Assembly: GCA_905212635.1 (NCBI GenBank)
Contig: CAJMFH010000007.1
Span: forward strand, 1 to 64,000
Direction: 5' to 3'
Source: an uncultured Lachnoclostridium sp.
Lineage (GTDB): Bacteria > Bacillota > Clostridia > Lachnospirales > Lachnospiraceae
Length of the DNA stretch: 64,000 bases
Notes under the pieces: generated by a model
Told to the model about the DNA's origin: nothing
What the model saw: the letters and a program-made list of their open reading frames with translations, nothing else
Databases searched by the model: none
Shown: positions 25,342 through 34,089 of the stretch, in pieces
Position numbering within the stretch: the stretch's first letter is position 1
Layout of the letters: every line of letters begins with the position of its first letter
Program-made: the position numbers and the translations under genes

Positions 25342-26891
25342 CACTGTCCCCCGCCATTTTCACCGTCTTGCGGTACGACTACGGGTGCCTGTGTTGCTGC
25401 CGGCTGTGTGGTCGCCTGTGCTTTCTGCTGCGGGCGTTCGGTCTGCGCCGCTTTTCTATTTTGCGACGTAGTATCTTTTTCCGGCTTTGCCGTTGTCTTC
25501 GGAGCCTTTGTCTCCTCCGGTTTTGCCTCTTCTTTCTTCGCGCCCTTTGTGACATAACGCGGAGAAGCCGCGTACGTACTGGAATTTACCTGTGTCTTGG
25601 TTTCCTTGCCATTTTCATCAACAATCTTCCAGAGAATGGCTTTGTATCCGGTATGTGCCTCCTGCGTCACACTCTCGTACGATTCCGGTTTTGTCTTATC
25701 GTATGTGATCTTATCTGCTCCCGGTTCGATCGTATCGGTAACTTCTGACTTAAAGGTCACACTGCGGTCTTCACTGCGTGTCTCTTCCCCATAAATATTA
25801 AAATAAAGGGTTCCGCTGTATGTGCCGCCCTGTATATAGATCGGAACTTCCGTATTATTTTTAAATTTAAAATCCTTATAATCCCCCGCGATTGCTGCGT
25901 CCATCGATGGTTCGACATAACTGACAACCATAGAATGCGGACTTCTCTCTACAACTTCCAATTCTGCGCGGAGCACGGCATTGTACAAGGTCGTAGATAC
26001 CTGACATACTCCACCGCCAAGGGTATCTTCTACTTTTCCCTGATTATAGGACGCTGCGGCATAATATCCATTTTCTTCCGTCAGCGGAGAGATCGCATCA
26101 TGAACGGAGAATGTCTCGCCCGGATAAAGAACGGAACCGCTGATCAGTCTCGCGGCATTCGCCACATTTTTGGAACGGTTTACATTGCCGGCGTTAAACG
26201 TCGTCGAAAAGCTTCCAATCTTATCTTTACAGCGTTCTGCTGTTTCTTTGGAAATGGTCGGCTTTTCCACCTCGACGGTCGCCGCCACACGAATCGCAGA
26301 CGTATCGTCTTTGGCTTCGCTGACCGCTTTTTGAATATTTTCAACGGTCGCTGCGACATCCAGTGTGATTCCCTCTTTGGACTCACTGTATACAAATTCT
26401 CCATTTTCCATCGAAACCTGTGCATTCTGCGCACTGGTACACAATTTTTTACATTTTTTCTTTACAAATTTCTTCAGCACTTTTTCGTCCATCTGACGGT
26501 TTATGCCAAAAGAAACCCCCGTTTTCCGGGCTTCTTTTATTTCTTTATAATTTTCGATCAGATTTCCTTTTCTGCCGACTTTCATCGCCTCATCCAGAAA
26601 TTCTTCCGCCGAAAATGTATACCCCACTTCTGCAAGTGTCGTCGTCACAACACTGCCACTTACTTCAACCTCTAATACCTGTCTTCCCCTTTTTGCCGTC
26701 TCTTCGCTGACCGCTTCCCGTGCCTGGTCTTTTGTCATTCCGCCAACTGCCACATGTTCTACGGTAACCCCTTCGCAGATCGTCCCGTCTTTCGGGCGCA
26801 GACTCGCATACGAAACATACGTATACGCGGCGATTATACCAAACATCATGAAAATGACAACAAAGGCGAGCAGCATTCTTTTTCTCTGCAC
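25341..26891 (-). CDS. VanW-family cell-surface protein with putative peptidoglycan-binding domain
   Basis: 516 residues. An N-terminal signal anchor (LLAFVVIFMMFGIIAAYTYV) precedes a YoaR-type putative peptidoglycan-binding region (GMTKDQAREAVSEE, about 50-215). The VanW domain follows, with KNVANAARLISGSVLYPGETFS and GGGVCQVSTTLYNAVLRAELE. Then come a G5-like segment and a Lys/Pro/Glu/Ala-rich tail ending in Gly/Gln repeats. The function of VanW domains is unproven; the context is cell wall. The GTG start is supported by GGGAGG seven bases upstream. It is cotranscribed with the AIR-synthase-like gene. Confidence 0.9.
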   Translation of the reverse strand: MQRKRMLLAFVVIFMMFGIIAAYTYVSYASLRPKDGTICEGVTVEHVAVGGMTKDQAREAVSEETAKRGRQVLEVEVSGSVVTTTLAEVGYTFSAEEFLDEAMKVGRKGNLIENYKEIKEARKTGVSFGINRQMDEKVLKKFVKKKCKKLCTSAQNAQVSMENGEFVYSESKEGITLDVAATVENIQKAVSEAKDDTSAIRVAATVEVEKPTISKETAERCKDKIGSFSTTFNAGNVNRSKNVANAARLISGSVLYPGETFSVHDAISPLTEENGYYAAASYNQGKVEDTLGGGVCQVSTTLYNAVLRAELEVVERSPHSMVVSYVEPSMDAAIAGDYKDFKFKNNTEVPIYIQGGTYSGTLYFNIYGEETRSEDRSVTFKSEVTDTIEPGADKITYDKTKPESYESVTQEAHTGYKAILWKIVDENGKETKTQVNSSTYAASPRYVTKGAKKEEAKPEETKAPKTTAKPEKDTTSQNRKAAQTERPQQKAQATTQPAATQAPVVVPQDGENGGGQ

Positions 26892-26932
26892 TCAAAGACC
26901 TCCCTTGCATATTGTTGAAAAAAGTATTACAA

Positions 26933-27028
26933 TCATACGTAAGGTAATATAATGCCTGCAAGCATAGCTACAATAAGCACTCCGCAGATAACTGCTGCGA
27001 CGATTTTTTGTTTTTTACGGCTAAGCAT
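26933..27028 (-). CDS. 31-residue single-span membrane protein
   Basis: Short frame with AGGAGG nine bases before the ATG at 27028, ending in TGA at 26935-26933. The product begins MLSRKKQKIV and continues as one hydrophobic helix (AAVICGVLIVAMLAGIIL) ending PYV: a basic cytoplasmic head and one membrane span. Size and layout resemble the Prli42/DUF4044-type miniproteins of Firmicutes, but identity to that family is not certain. It lies 42 bases upstream of vanW on the same strand and diverges from the TPR-like gene at 27076. Automatic annotation would probably miss it. Confidence 0.7.
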   Translation of the reverse strand: MLSRKKQKIVAAVICGVLIVAMLAGIILPYV

Positions 27029-27075
27029 ATTTGATATCCTCCTAAATAGTTATATTTAAAGAAAGGACTTACTTT

Positions 27076-27690
27076 ATGATGGCATCACTCCGCTTTCCTT
27101 CCTTTTTTGTCTGTTTCCTGATCTTTATCGCATGGATGCATTACAAAAAGCGCAAGGCAACGAAACAACAGGAAAAAGAATCCAGCCTTTTCTGGGAACG
27201 TGAAGAAGAGGCGAATCATACTCGCAATAAAGATATTTCACATCTTCCGCTCTTTACCCCCGATACCGCAAGGATTCCCTGGGAAGGGGCCAAAAATGAC
27301 ACGATCCTTCATTATCTTGACGCATTGCGCCGGCTCATCGAATTACCAATGATGGATCTGTCTGGGTATACGAACACGGATCTGAAACTTGCCTATGGTG
27401 TCGGTAATTTCCAGACGCTGTCCACCTATGACGAGACATACCAGAATTTTTTACAGACGCTGACAGCTCTCGGACGGGCCTATCTGGAAGCTGGCGATTA
27501 TACCCATGCCGCCGAAGCCTGCCGGCTCTGCCTTGACTACGACCCGGAAAACCGGATTGCCTGTCTTTCATTGGCAGAAATTTACAAAAAAGATCATAAA
27601 AATTATCTTCTGTCAGATCTGATCGATGAGATTAAGCATTCGCCTATTGCGAGAAAAGAAAGTCTTCTCCACCAAATCGACGAATTATAA
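27076..27690 (+). CDS. Membrane-anchored TPR-like hypothetical protein
   Basis: 204 residues. An N-terminal membrane helix (about 5-22, FPSFFVCFLIFIAWMHY) is followed by a charged segment (to about 60), and a C-terminal helical region containing a TPR-like pair: LTALGRAYLEAGDYTHAAEACRLCLDYDP and CLSLAEIYKKDHKNYLL. No enzymatic motif. GAAAGGA precedes the ATG. It is transcribed away from the 31-residue protein gene and ends at a terminator. It is probably a scaffold; the partner is unknown. Confidence 0.65.
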   Translation: MMASLRFPSFFVCFLIFIAWMHYKKRKATKQQEKESSLFWEREEEANHTRNKDISHLPLFTPDTARIPWEGAKNDTILHYLDALRRLIELPMMDLSGYTNTDLKLAYGVGNFQTLSTYDETYQNFLQTLTALGRAYLEAGDYTHAAEACRLCLDYDPENRIACLSLAEIYKKDHKNYLLSDLIDEIKHSPIARKESLLHQIDEL

Positions 27691-27751
27691 TGCCGGCAGA
27701 TTCTTTTGATCGCAATTTTTCACGGGGCCTGCCGGACTTGTGCTGTATAAA

Positions 27752-27797
27752 AATCCTTCCATCTTTTTCCAAAGTTGAAGATGGAAGGATTCTCTTT
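27752..27797. terminator. Intrinsic terminator between convergent genes
   Basis: AATCCTTCCATCTT (27752-27765) pairs with AAGATGGAAGGATT (27778-27791), followed by a T-rich run CTCTTTT on the plus strand and an A-rich run on the other. It serves the TPR-like gene and probably the DnaA-like gene. Confidence 0.85.
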
Positions 27798-27813
27798 TAT
27801 TCATGAAATGATG

Positions 27814-28506
27814 TTACCGGCTCTGTCCGATATGATACTTCTGACACATCTGCTGGTCAATCTGCTGATTTTCCTCCACAAGCGCTGCCAGTTTTGTCAT
27901 ATCTCCCAAAATCTGATTGATACTTGAAAATGGCTGCGCAATGATATAGCGTTTTGCTTCTTCATTCAGATTGAGTGTGAACTGCTGCGCCATCTTCTCT
28001 ACAATGTTTTGTTTGAGCTGTTCATCCGGTGCATACAACTGAACCATGCATGCGCGGTCAAAAAAGCGAATCATTTCTTTGCTTCCACATTCGGTCGCCA
28101 ATACAGACGATGTACATACTATCTGCTTTTTCTTTTCATTCATGGAAGATAGGAACAGATTGGTAAATACCTGCTCTGCCTCGCGGTTTCCAAAAATCTC
28201 TTCCAAATCATCGATAAGCAGAATATCCACATCATCGTAAATCTTAATCTGGTTTGGTTTTGCGCCAAGGCGGATCGTGCGGTCCACTTCTTCCAAAAAC
28301 TGTCTTCCGGTAGTAAATGCAACCTTTTGTCCGGCAAGTGCCGATTTGCATTTATCATGAATCTCATGCAATAAATGAGTCTTTCCACGCCCCGGTTTTG
28401 CGTAAATCAATACAGGCGAATAAGCTTTCACATTGTTCAAGACTGCTTCTGCCATCGCAACTGCTTCTTCGTTCGCCCCACTTACAAAAAAGTTATCAAG
28501 TTTCAT
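27814..28506 (-). CDS. DnaA-like AAA+ ATPase lacking the DNA-binding domain (Hda-like)
   Basis: About 230 residues. It starts with a DnaA domain-III-like segment (LDNFFVSGANEEAVAMAEAV), then Walker A AKPGRGKTHLLHE, LRxG-like region, Walker B ILLIDDLEEIFGN, sensor region IVCTSSVLATEC and RFFDRACMVQLYAP box. It ends near the lid, without the domain IV helix-turn-helix (DnaA box binder). Such stand-alone AAA+ proteins exist as Hda in Proteobacteria and DnaA-related regulators elsewhere. The true dnaA should be near oriC; no DnaA boxes or oriC are seen here. Two adjacent ATGs (28509, 28506) follow GAGG; the second has better spacing. The role in replication control is inferred. Confidence 0.75.
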   Translation of the reverse strand: MKLDNFFVSGANEEAVAMAEAVLNNVKAYSPVLIYAKPGRGKTHLLHEIHDKCKSALAGQKVAFTTGRQFLEEVDRTIRLGAKPNQIKIYDDVDILLIDDLEEIFGNREAEQVFTNLFLSSMNEKKKQIVCTSSVLATECGSKEMIRFFDRACMVQLYAPDEQLKQNIVEKMAQQFTLNLNEEAKRYIIAQPFSSINQILGDMTKLAALVEENQQIDQQMCQKYHIGQSR

Positions 28507-28649
28507 CATTTGACCTCGTTTTCCTTCCTTTCCCCCAATGATGGAATTACCCTCTATATGAGTATCTCACAAAATGCCAATAAAAACAACACCAATTTTC
28601 AGTTTTTTTGTCCCAAAAACGAATGTACAAGCCTAAAAGCCCCAAACAC

Positions 28650-30401
28650 TCACAGTCGTATCACTTCGGCACTATGCGTAAGCGGATTCCTCTTTTGATA
28701 ATCAAACACAAGCGAGTGCACCGCTCCCGTCTCTATTTTTCCATTTTTTAACAGTTTTGGAATGTCCACCTTAAACTGCTGCACATAGATCATATTAAAA
28801 AGCTGCTTTGGCTGATACTTTTCATAGCCGGAAAGCACCGTCGGCTGCTCGGATTCCCCCGTCAGAAAATCTCGAACTTTCTGCTGGTATTCGTGAGACC
28901 GCTCCAGCACAAATGACGGCGGATTTTTCACATAATCTCTCGCATACAGATCATACGTCAATGTCTGGCGCAGAATCTCTCCCGCCTCCTCGCTCCAATC
29001 TGTTTCGCACAAGAATTCCCACAGAATCTCATATCGCGCAATACGGCTGTGCTTCCTGCCAAAATAGCCTTTTTTGTCGTAAAATTCTCCCAGCGCCTGA
29101 TACATCTCAAACGCATCCGCATGATAATTTTCCATTGCCAGCATCGTTGCCTGAAATTGGAAACTGTTGTAATACACCTCCACCATTTCTTCCACCTGCT
29201 TAAGGCGCAGTACATCCTCGTACGGCAGCCATTTGGTCGCCAGTACCTCATACGGCGGACTGCTTCGGTAACGGATCTCATATTCGTCCTTCACTTCCTC
29301 CATATACGATCCCTTCAGCACCTTCAAAAATCCAAGCTGGAATTGATCCGGCCGCATCCGGTACACATCGTTAAATGACTTATGAAAGGAGTCATAATCT
29401 TCGTAGGGAAGTCCGGCAATCAGATCCAGATGCTGGTGGATATTTCCGCCGCCCCGCACACGCTCTACGTGTTCTGCCAGTTCCGTCAGATCCATTTTCC
29501 TGCGAATCGCCTCGATTGTAAACAGATTCGTGGACTGAACCCCGATCTCAAACTGGATCAGTCCCGGACGAAATCCCCGGAAGAGTTCAAAATCCTCTTC
29601 CCGCAGAAGATCCCCTCCAATTTCAAAATGAAAATTAGTCACACCGTTATCGTGTTCTTTGATATATTTCCAAATTCTGTAAGCATGTTCGTGATTGCAG
29701 TTAAACGTACGATCAACAAACTTCACCTGTTTCACGCTGTTTTTCAGGAAAAATTCCAGTTCCTCAAACACCAGATCCAACGAACGCAGGCGCACCGTCT
29801 TATCAATGGATGACAGACAGTAACTACAGGAAAATGGACAGCCACGGATTGTTTCATAATAAATGATCCGGTTTTCCATCTGTTCCAGTTCGCGGTATGG
29901 AAATACGAGATCGTCCATTTTCATCGGCATTCGCGGTGCCGTAAATACTGCGTCTCCGTCTTCCCCACGATAGCACAACCCGGCGATGTCCGAACGTCTC
30001 TCCGTCCCTTCTCCCAGCAGATATGCCGTATATTCGCGGAATGTCACCTCGCCTTCTCCAACCATGACAAGATCCACAAACGGGTATCTTTGAAGCACCT
30101 TCTCCGCATCATACGAAACTTCCGGTCCTCCCAGGATAATTTCTACCTGCGGACAAATTTTTTTCAGATTTTCTGCCACATCAAGCACATAATCAATGTT
30201 CCAGATATAGCAAGAAAATCCGACAACATCCGGCTTTTTTCGATAAATTCCGGCAAGAATTTCCTCTTTCTGGTGATTGATCGTATATTCTGCCAGTTCA
30301 ATGTCTTCTTCGTATTTCCCGGCATTGGCTTTCAAAGAATACACAGCCAGATTAGAATGGATATATTTGGCATTGATCGCCGCTAAAACTATTTTTTTCA
30401 T
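28650..30401 (-). CDS. B12-binding-domain radical SAM protein with C-terminal DUF4080
   Basis: 583 residues. A cobalamin-binding Rossmann domain (residues 1-140; NAKYIHSNLAVYSLK, ILGGPEVSYD, VMVGEGEVTF) is followed by a radical SAM core with the 4Fe-4S motif CPFSCSYC near 185 and FVDRTFNCN. The C-terminal helical region (about 380-560) matches DUF4080. The reaction is unknown; the architecture is shared with methyltransferases and anaerobic magnesium-protoporphyrin cyclase-like enzymes. It is overlapped by four bases by the end of the O-antigen-ligase-like gene, so the two are coupled. Confidence 0.88.
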   Translation of the reverse strand: MKKIVLAAINAKYIHSNLAVYSLKANAGKYEEDIELAEYTINHQKEEILAGIYRKKPDVVGFSCYIWNIDYVLDVAENLKKICPQVEIILGGPEVSYDAEKVLQRYPFVDLVMVGEGEVTFREYTAYLLGEGTERRSDIAGLCYRGEDGDAVFTAPRMPMKMDDLVFPYRELEQMENRIIYYETIRGCPFSCSYCLSSIDKTVRLRSLDLVFEELEFFLKNSVKQVKFVDRTFNCNHEHAYRIWKYIKEHDNGVTNFHFEIGGDLLREEDFELFRGFRPGLIQFEIGVQSTNLFTIEAIRRKMDLTELAEHVERVRGGGNIHQHLDLIAGLPYEDYDSFHKSFNDVYRMRPDQFQLGFLKVLKGSYMEEVKDEYEIRYRSSPPYEVLATKWLPYEDVLRLKQVEEMVEVYYNSFQFQATMLAMENYHADAFEMYQALGEFYDKKGYFGRKHSRIARYEILWEFLCETDWSEEAGEILRQTLTYDLYARDYVKNPPSFVLERSHEYQQKVRDFLTGESEQPTVLSGYEKYQPKQLFNMIYVQQFKVDIPKLLKNGKIETGAVHSLVFDYQKRNPLTHSAEVIRL

Positions 30402-32248
30402 TCGTTCGCCTCTTTCCGCTGTTCCCTGTTACGATTGTAACGGTTTACCGCCATTCCTACGCCAAGCAGACACCAGTACACCGGTGCCACACAGACGGTT
30501 GAATCATTGGCAAGACCGGTTACCAGATAGCCAAATGTACCGAGCAGGATTCCGATGCCAAAAATCTCCGAGGAACAATATTCCGTCTTGCGAAAATACA
30601 AACGGAATCCTTCTATAAAATATATGATAAATATTGCGAGAAATGCCAGCAGCGAAATACCGCCGGTCTGGATCGCAATCTGCAAAAACATATTGTGTGG
30701 TTTTGTGACAAGAGAACCGCCATATCCCACATTTACCATTCCCACATAATCGTCATTTGGAAACGCATAAATAAATGTGTTTGGTCCGGAACCCTGCAAA
30801 ATGTATTTTTTCACAAGCGGCAGTGTCCTTGACCAGATAAAACCTCGGCGGCTTCCAAAGTGCAAAGTATCCTCAAAGCCAAAGGTTTCGATATGACGCA
30901 GTTCATCCAGTTTGTAAAACGGCGTAACAATCCGGTATTCCGTCTCATTTACACCGGTCTCCTCGTATTTTTCGCCCCGCATCGCAATGGTATAACTTTG
31001 TCCGGTGGACGGTGTATAAATAATAAATCCATTGTAGGTCTGATTTTTCGATTCTATCTTTTTCTCTTCGATCTCAATGGTCTGATATTTTTTATCGGAG
31101 AATTTCATACGGTTTGCCGTCTCATCTTCATACAAATTGTAAGATTTTTCCTTTTCATCGGTCACTTCGTAACGGTATTCTCCCTCTGCAATATTCACTT
31201 TCAAATTTAAAATGTCGCCATCGTCCAATGTCATTTTGAGGATACCGTCTTTTCCCTCCATGCTTCGTATCACCTGATTGTTCGGTGCCGGATGAAACAT
31301 TTTATTAATGCCGTATTCAAAAAGCGACTGATAACGGAACACCATCAGCACACATACTGCCACACAGATCACACCGCCGATAGCAAAGGGCAGCGGTTTC
31401 TTTTTCATATTCGGGATCATGAGGATCAAAAAGAGCACAAGACTCGCCACGACTCCGATACAGCCGGTCAGCGACTGTGAACCAAAAAGCATTACGACAA
31501 GCAGCACCGACGTAACTACCGCCACAATGCTTACAAATACCGCACCTGTTTTCCGTTTCTTTGACACCAGTGACAGAATGACCGGCAGCAAAAGTGCCAC
31601 ATACGATCCCACATAATTCGGATTATACAGCGTCGCATACACTCTGCCCTCTTCAAAATTGAAATTAAAATTGAGTTTATTTTCCAACATGAGATTCATC
31701 AATGCTTTTCCGGTATCTGTCCGGAAAAAATCGTGTCCAAACGCCTGCATTCCGCCGATCAGCGCCATAATAAATACGCCTGCCAGCAGTCCATACGCGA
31801 CAATCCGGAGTTCCACCGCCCCCTGAAGGATCCAGTAGGCAAAAAACAACACCGCTGCATAAGCTCCTAAAATCAGCATTCCTTCCCACTGTTCATAGCC
31901 GCCGCGCACCGTAGCGTCGGTATGTTTGGAAAAAATGGTTGACTCGAACGCCAGCACCGCATACAGTGCCAGCGGAATAATGTATTTTTTTTCCAATTTA
32001 CTGTCCGGCATACCTTCTTTTACAAGAAGACATTTCGCAGCTGCATAAAAAGCCATCAGCGCACAAAGCAGAAGAAGCAGCTGCCCTTTCCAAAACAGAA
32101 AAAAGTCATATCCGGATGTGGAATTGGAGAACCAGGCATACCCTTCCATCCCCGTTTCGTATTGAAAAGCAGATACCACGAGCGGAACCAGACTCATGAT
32201 CAGCACAACCAGCACCGCTCCAATGATATTTTGATTTTTCGTCTTCAT
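30398..32248 (-). CDS. O-antigen ligase-like polytopic membrane protein
   Basis: 616 residues, about ten or more transmembrane helices, with a large extracytoplasmic loop around residues 320-460. The ligase-type signature follows (SGPNTFIYAFPNDD, KPHNMFLQIAIQTGGISL), typical of the Wzy_C/O-antigen ligase family. In Gram-positives such proteins attach or polymerise surface glycans, or act in unknown ways. No glycosyltransferases are adjacent. It precedes the radical SAM gene with a four-base overlap. GAAAGG-like site before the ATG. Confidence 0.8.
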   Translation of the reverse strand: MKTKNQNIIGAVLVVLIMSLVPLVVSAFQYETGMEGYAWFSNSTSGYDFFLFWKGQLLLLLCALMAFYAAAKCLLVKEGMPDSKLEKKYIIPLALYAVLAFESTIFSKHTDATVRGGYEQWEGMLILGAYAAVLFFAYWILQGAVELRIVAYGLLAGVFIMALIGGMQAFGHDFFRTDTGKALMNLMLENKLNFNFNFEEGRVYATLYNPNYVGSYVALLLPVILSLVSKKRKTGAVFVSIVAVVTSVLLVVMLFGSQSLTGCIGVVASLVLFLILMIPNMKKKPLPFAIGGVICVAVCVLMVFRYQSLFEYGINKMFHPAPNNQVIRSMEGKDGILKMTLDDGDILNLKVNIAEGEYRYEVTDEKEKSYNLYEDETANRMKFSDKKYQTIEIEEKKIESKNQTYNGFIIYTPSTGQSYTIAMRGEKYEETGVNETEYRIVTPFYKLDELRHIETFGFEDTLHFGSRRGFIWSRTLPLVKKYILQGSGPNTFIYAFPNDDYVGMVNVGYGGSLVTKPHNMFLQIAIQTGGISLLAFLAIFIIYFIEGFRLYFRKTEYCSSEIFGIGILLGTFGYLVTGLANDSTVCVAPVYWCLLGVGMAVNRYNRNREQRKEANE

Positions 32249-32368
32249 ATTTTCCTTTCCCCTTTGCTCATTTCGCTACCCTCATTATACCTATAGAAGC
32301 TGGTTTTGTAAAATGATTTTTTTGTGGCAAAATACCTCGCCGACGACACAATGAAAATCTAACCCAAA

Positions 32369-32400
32369 AAAGACGGTCTCCCTCCGGAAACCGTCTTTCT
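32369..32400 (-). terminator. Intrinsic terminator after the [FeFe] hydrogenase gene
   Basis: AAAGACGGT (32369-32377) pairs with ACCGTCTTT (32390-32398). On the minus strand the stem is followed by a T-run (complement of AACCCAAAAAA). It lies between the hydrogenase stop at 32419 and the next gene. Confidence 0.7.
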
Positions 32401-32418
32401 CTATTCTCATGCCATCTC

Positions 32419-33924
32419 TTATGGCAGTTCAATCTCGGAATATTCTTTTGGCGGAAGTGATTTTGTCGAATCTTTCACAAACTTACGAACCGCCTGTGCT
32501 CCCTTAACAACCGGGATATTGGTTCCGGCTCCGGCAACACATCCCCCAGGGCAGCCCATTCCTTCAATCAGGCAGCCATCTTTCTTTCCGGCTTTTGCCA
32601 GAAGAAGCATTTTCTGACATTCGCTGAGTCCCTCGACATGCTCGATAAGTACATCTGTTCCCGGATAATATTCATTGATACAATCCTCGATAGCTTTCGA
32701 AACACCACCGGAAACCGCATATCCACGTCCGGCTCCTGTCGCATCATGGATTGGCTCTTCGCATTCGTAAGTCTCCATGTCAATGCCCTTGGCTTCAAAG
32801 ATACAGGCAAGTTCTTCAAATGTAATAACGAAATCCACATCACTTCGTACCGAATCACGGGAAGCCTCCAGTTTTTTCGCAGCACACGGACCGACAAATA
32901 CAACGCGTGAATTTGGATGTTTCTGCTTGATGGAACGAGCTGTCGCAACCATCGGCGTCAGAGCGCTGGATACGGACTCTACCATGTCTTCCGGAAGTGT
33001 TCTCTTTGCAAGAACCGACCATGCCGGACAGCAGGAAGTCAGCAAAAACGGAAGTTTTCCGGTTGTTACTTCATGTACATAATGTTTTGCCTCCGTGATT
33101 GCTCCGATATCGGCACCAAGTGCCACCTCGTAAACTTCAGCAAAACCAATTTCTTTCAACGCCGCTTTGATCTTCCAGAGACGGACATCCGTACCAAACT
33201 GACCGATAACAGCCGGTGCCAGTTCCACGATAACTTCGTCTCCCTTTTTCATTGCCTGAATTAACTGGAAAATCTGGGATTTGTCTGCAATCGCACCAAA
33301 TGGACAGCTTACCATACACTGACCACATTTTACACAGATATCATCATTGATGTGCGCACGTCCATGCTCGTCGCTGGTAATGGCTTTCACACCACATGCT
33401 ACCGCACAAGGTCTCTGTTTTTTTGCAATGGCATCGTAAGGACAGATTGCCTTACATTTTCCACATTTAATACATTTTTCTTTATCAATATAAGAGCGTC
33501 CGTTTACCATAGAAATCGCACCACGCGGACATACTTCCTGACAAGGATGTGCCACACAGCCACGACACTGGTTGCTCACTTCGTAACCACTTTCTTCACA
33601 AGCCGCACAGGCAGATGGAATTACCTGCATCAACGGTGGCTCATAATATTTATCTGAAATATTACTTTCATTCAATCCACTGGTAATATGTACCGGCTGA
33701 CTTTCCGGTCGAAGAGACATACCCATAGCCAGACGCACTCTCTCGCCTGCGATCGCGCGCTCACGGTAAATGCTGTCACGGTATAAAGGTACATCAGATG
33801 GTGTAATGCGGTATGGAATCGCTTCAATATCATCATTAATATTCTCTGATTCAAACGCAACTTTTGCTACTTCCGTAAATACCTGACGACGAATTTTTGT
33901 AATCGGGGTCTCAATACCTCTCAT
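32419..33924 (-). CDS. Monomeric [FeFe] hydrogenase-like protein, group-B type
   Basis: About 501 residues. A Cys-rich N-terminal half holds several 4Fe-4S sites (CAACEESG, CRGCVAHPCQEVCPRG, CIKCGKCKAICPYDA, CVKCGQCMVSCPFGA, about 105-215). The catalytic H-cluster domain follows with L1 TSCCPAW (near 300), L2 GPCAAKK (near 345) and L3 GMGCPGGCVAGAG (near 460). The altered L1/L3 relative to classical TSCCPGW/MACPGGC suggests group B rather than the group A enzyme. It could evolve or consume H2 with ferredoxin; activity is unproven. The ATG at 33924 follows GGAGGAG. No maturases (HydEFG) are nearby. Confidence 0.88.
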   Translation of the reverse strand: MRGIETPITKIRRQVFTEVAKVAFESENINDDIEAIPYRITPSDVPLYRDSIYRERAIAGERVRLAMGMSLRPESQPVHITSGLNESNISDKYYEPPLMQVIPSACAACEESGYEVSNQCRGCVAHPCQEVCPRGAISMVNGRSYIDKEKCIKCGKCKAICPYDAIAKKQRPCAVACGVKAITSDEHGRAHINDDICVKCGQCMVSCPFGAIADKSQIFQLIQAMKKGDEVIVELAPAVIGQFGTDVRLWKIKAALKEIGFAEVYEVALGADIGAITEAKHYVHEVTTGKLPFLLTSCCPAWSVLAKRTLPEDMVESVSSALTPMVATARSIKQKHPNSRVVFVGPCAAKKLEASRDSVRSDVDFVITFEELACIFEAKGIDMETYECEEPIHDATGAGRGYAVSGGVSKAIEDCINEYYPGTDVLIEHVEGLSECQKMLLLAKAGKKDGCLIEGMGCPGGCVAGAGTNIPVVKGAQAVRKFVKDSTKSLPPKEYSEIELP

Positions 33925-33949
33925 GTTTCTCCTCCATTTCATCCTTTTA

Positions 33950-33990
33950 AACTATTCAGGATTTCTACACATTGATCCTGAATAGTTACC
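33950..33990. repeat. Short inverted-repeat copy of the GTAACTATTCAGGAY family
   Basis: AACTATTCAGGAT (33950-33962) and ATCCTGAATAGTT (33975-33987) are perfect 13-base inverted arms around a 12-base spacer. The right arm extends to GTTACC. It lies 25 bases upstream of the hydrogenase start and could fold as a hairpin or bind protein. Confidence 0.75.
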
Positions 33991-34089
33991 TTAATTATAA
34001 TTGATTCTCAATAACAAATTCAGAATAACATAAATAAAGGGGATTGTCTAGTATTTAACAATCAATTTCCGGTTTTTTTCATGATTCCG

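Noticed and set aside
27814..28506. The DnaA-like gene as an origin of replication marker
   Set aside because: It has no DNA-binding domain and there are no clustered DnaA boxes or dnaN/recF neighbours, so there is no evidence for oriC.
28650..30401. B12-binding radical SAM gene as part of a cobalamin or bacteriochlorophyll pathway
   Set aside because: No pathway genes or cobalamin riboswitch are nearby; the C-terminal DUF4080 gives no substrate.
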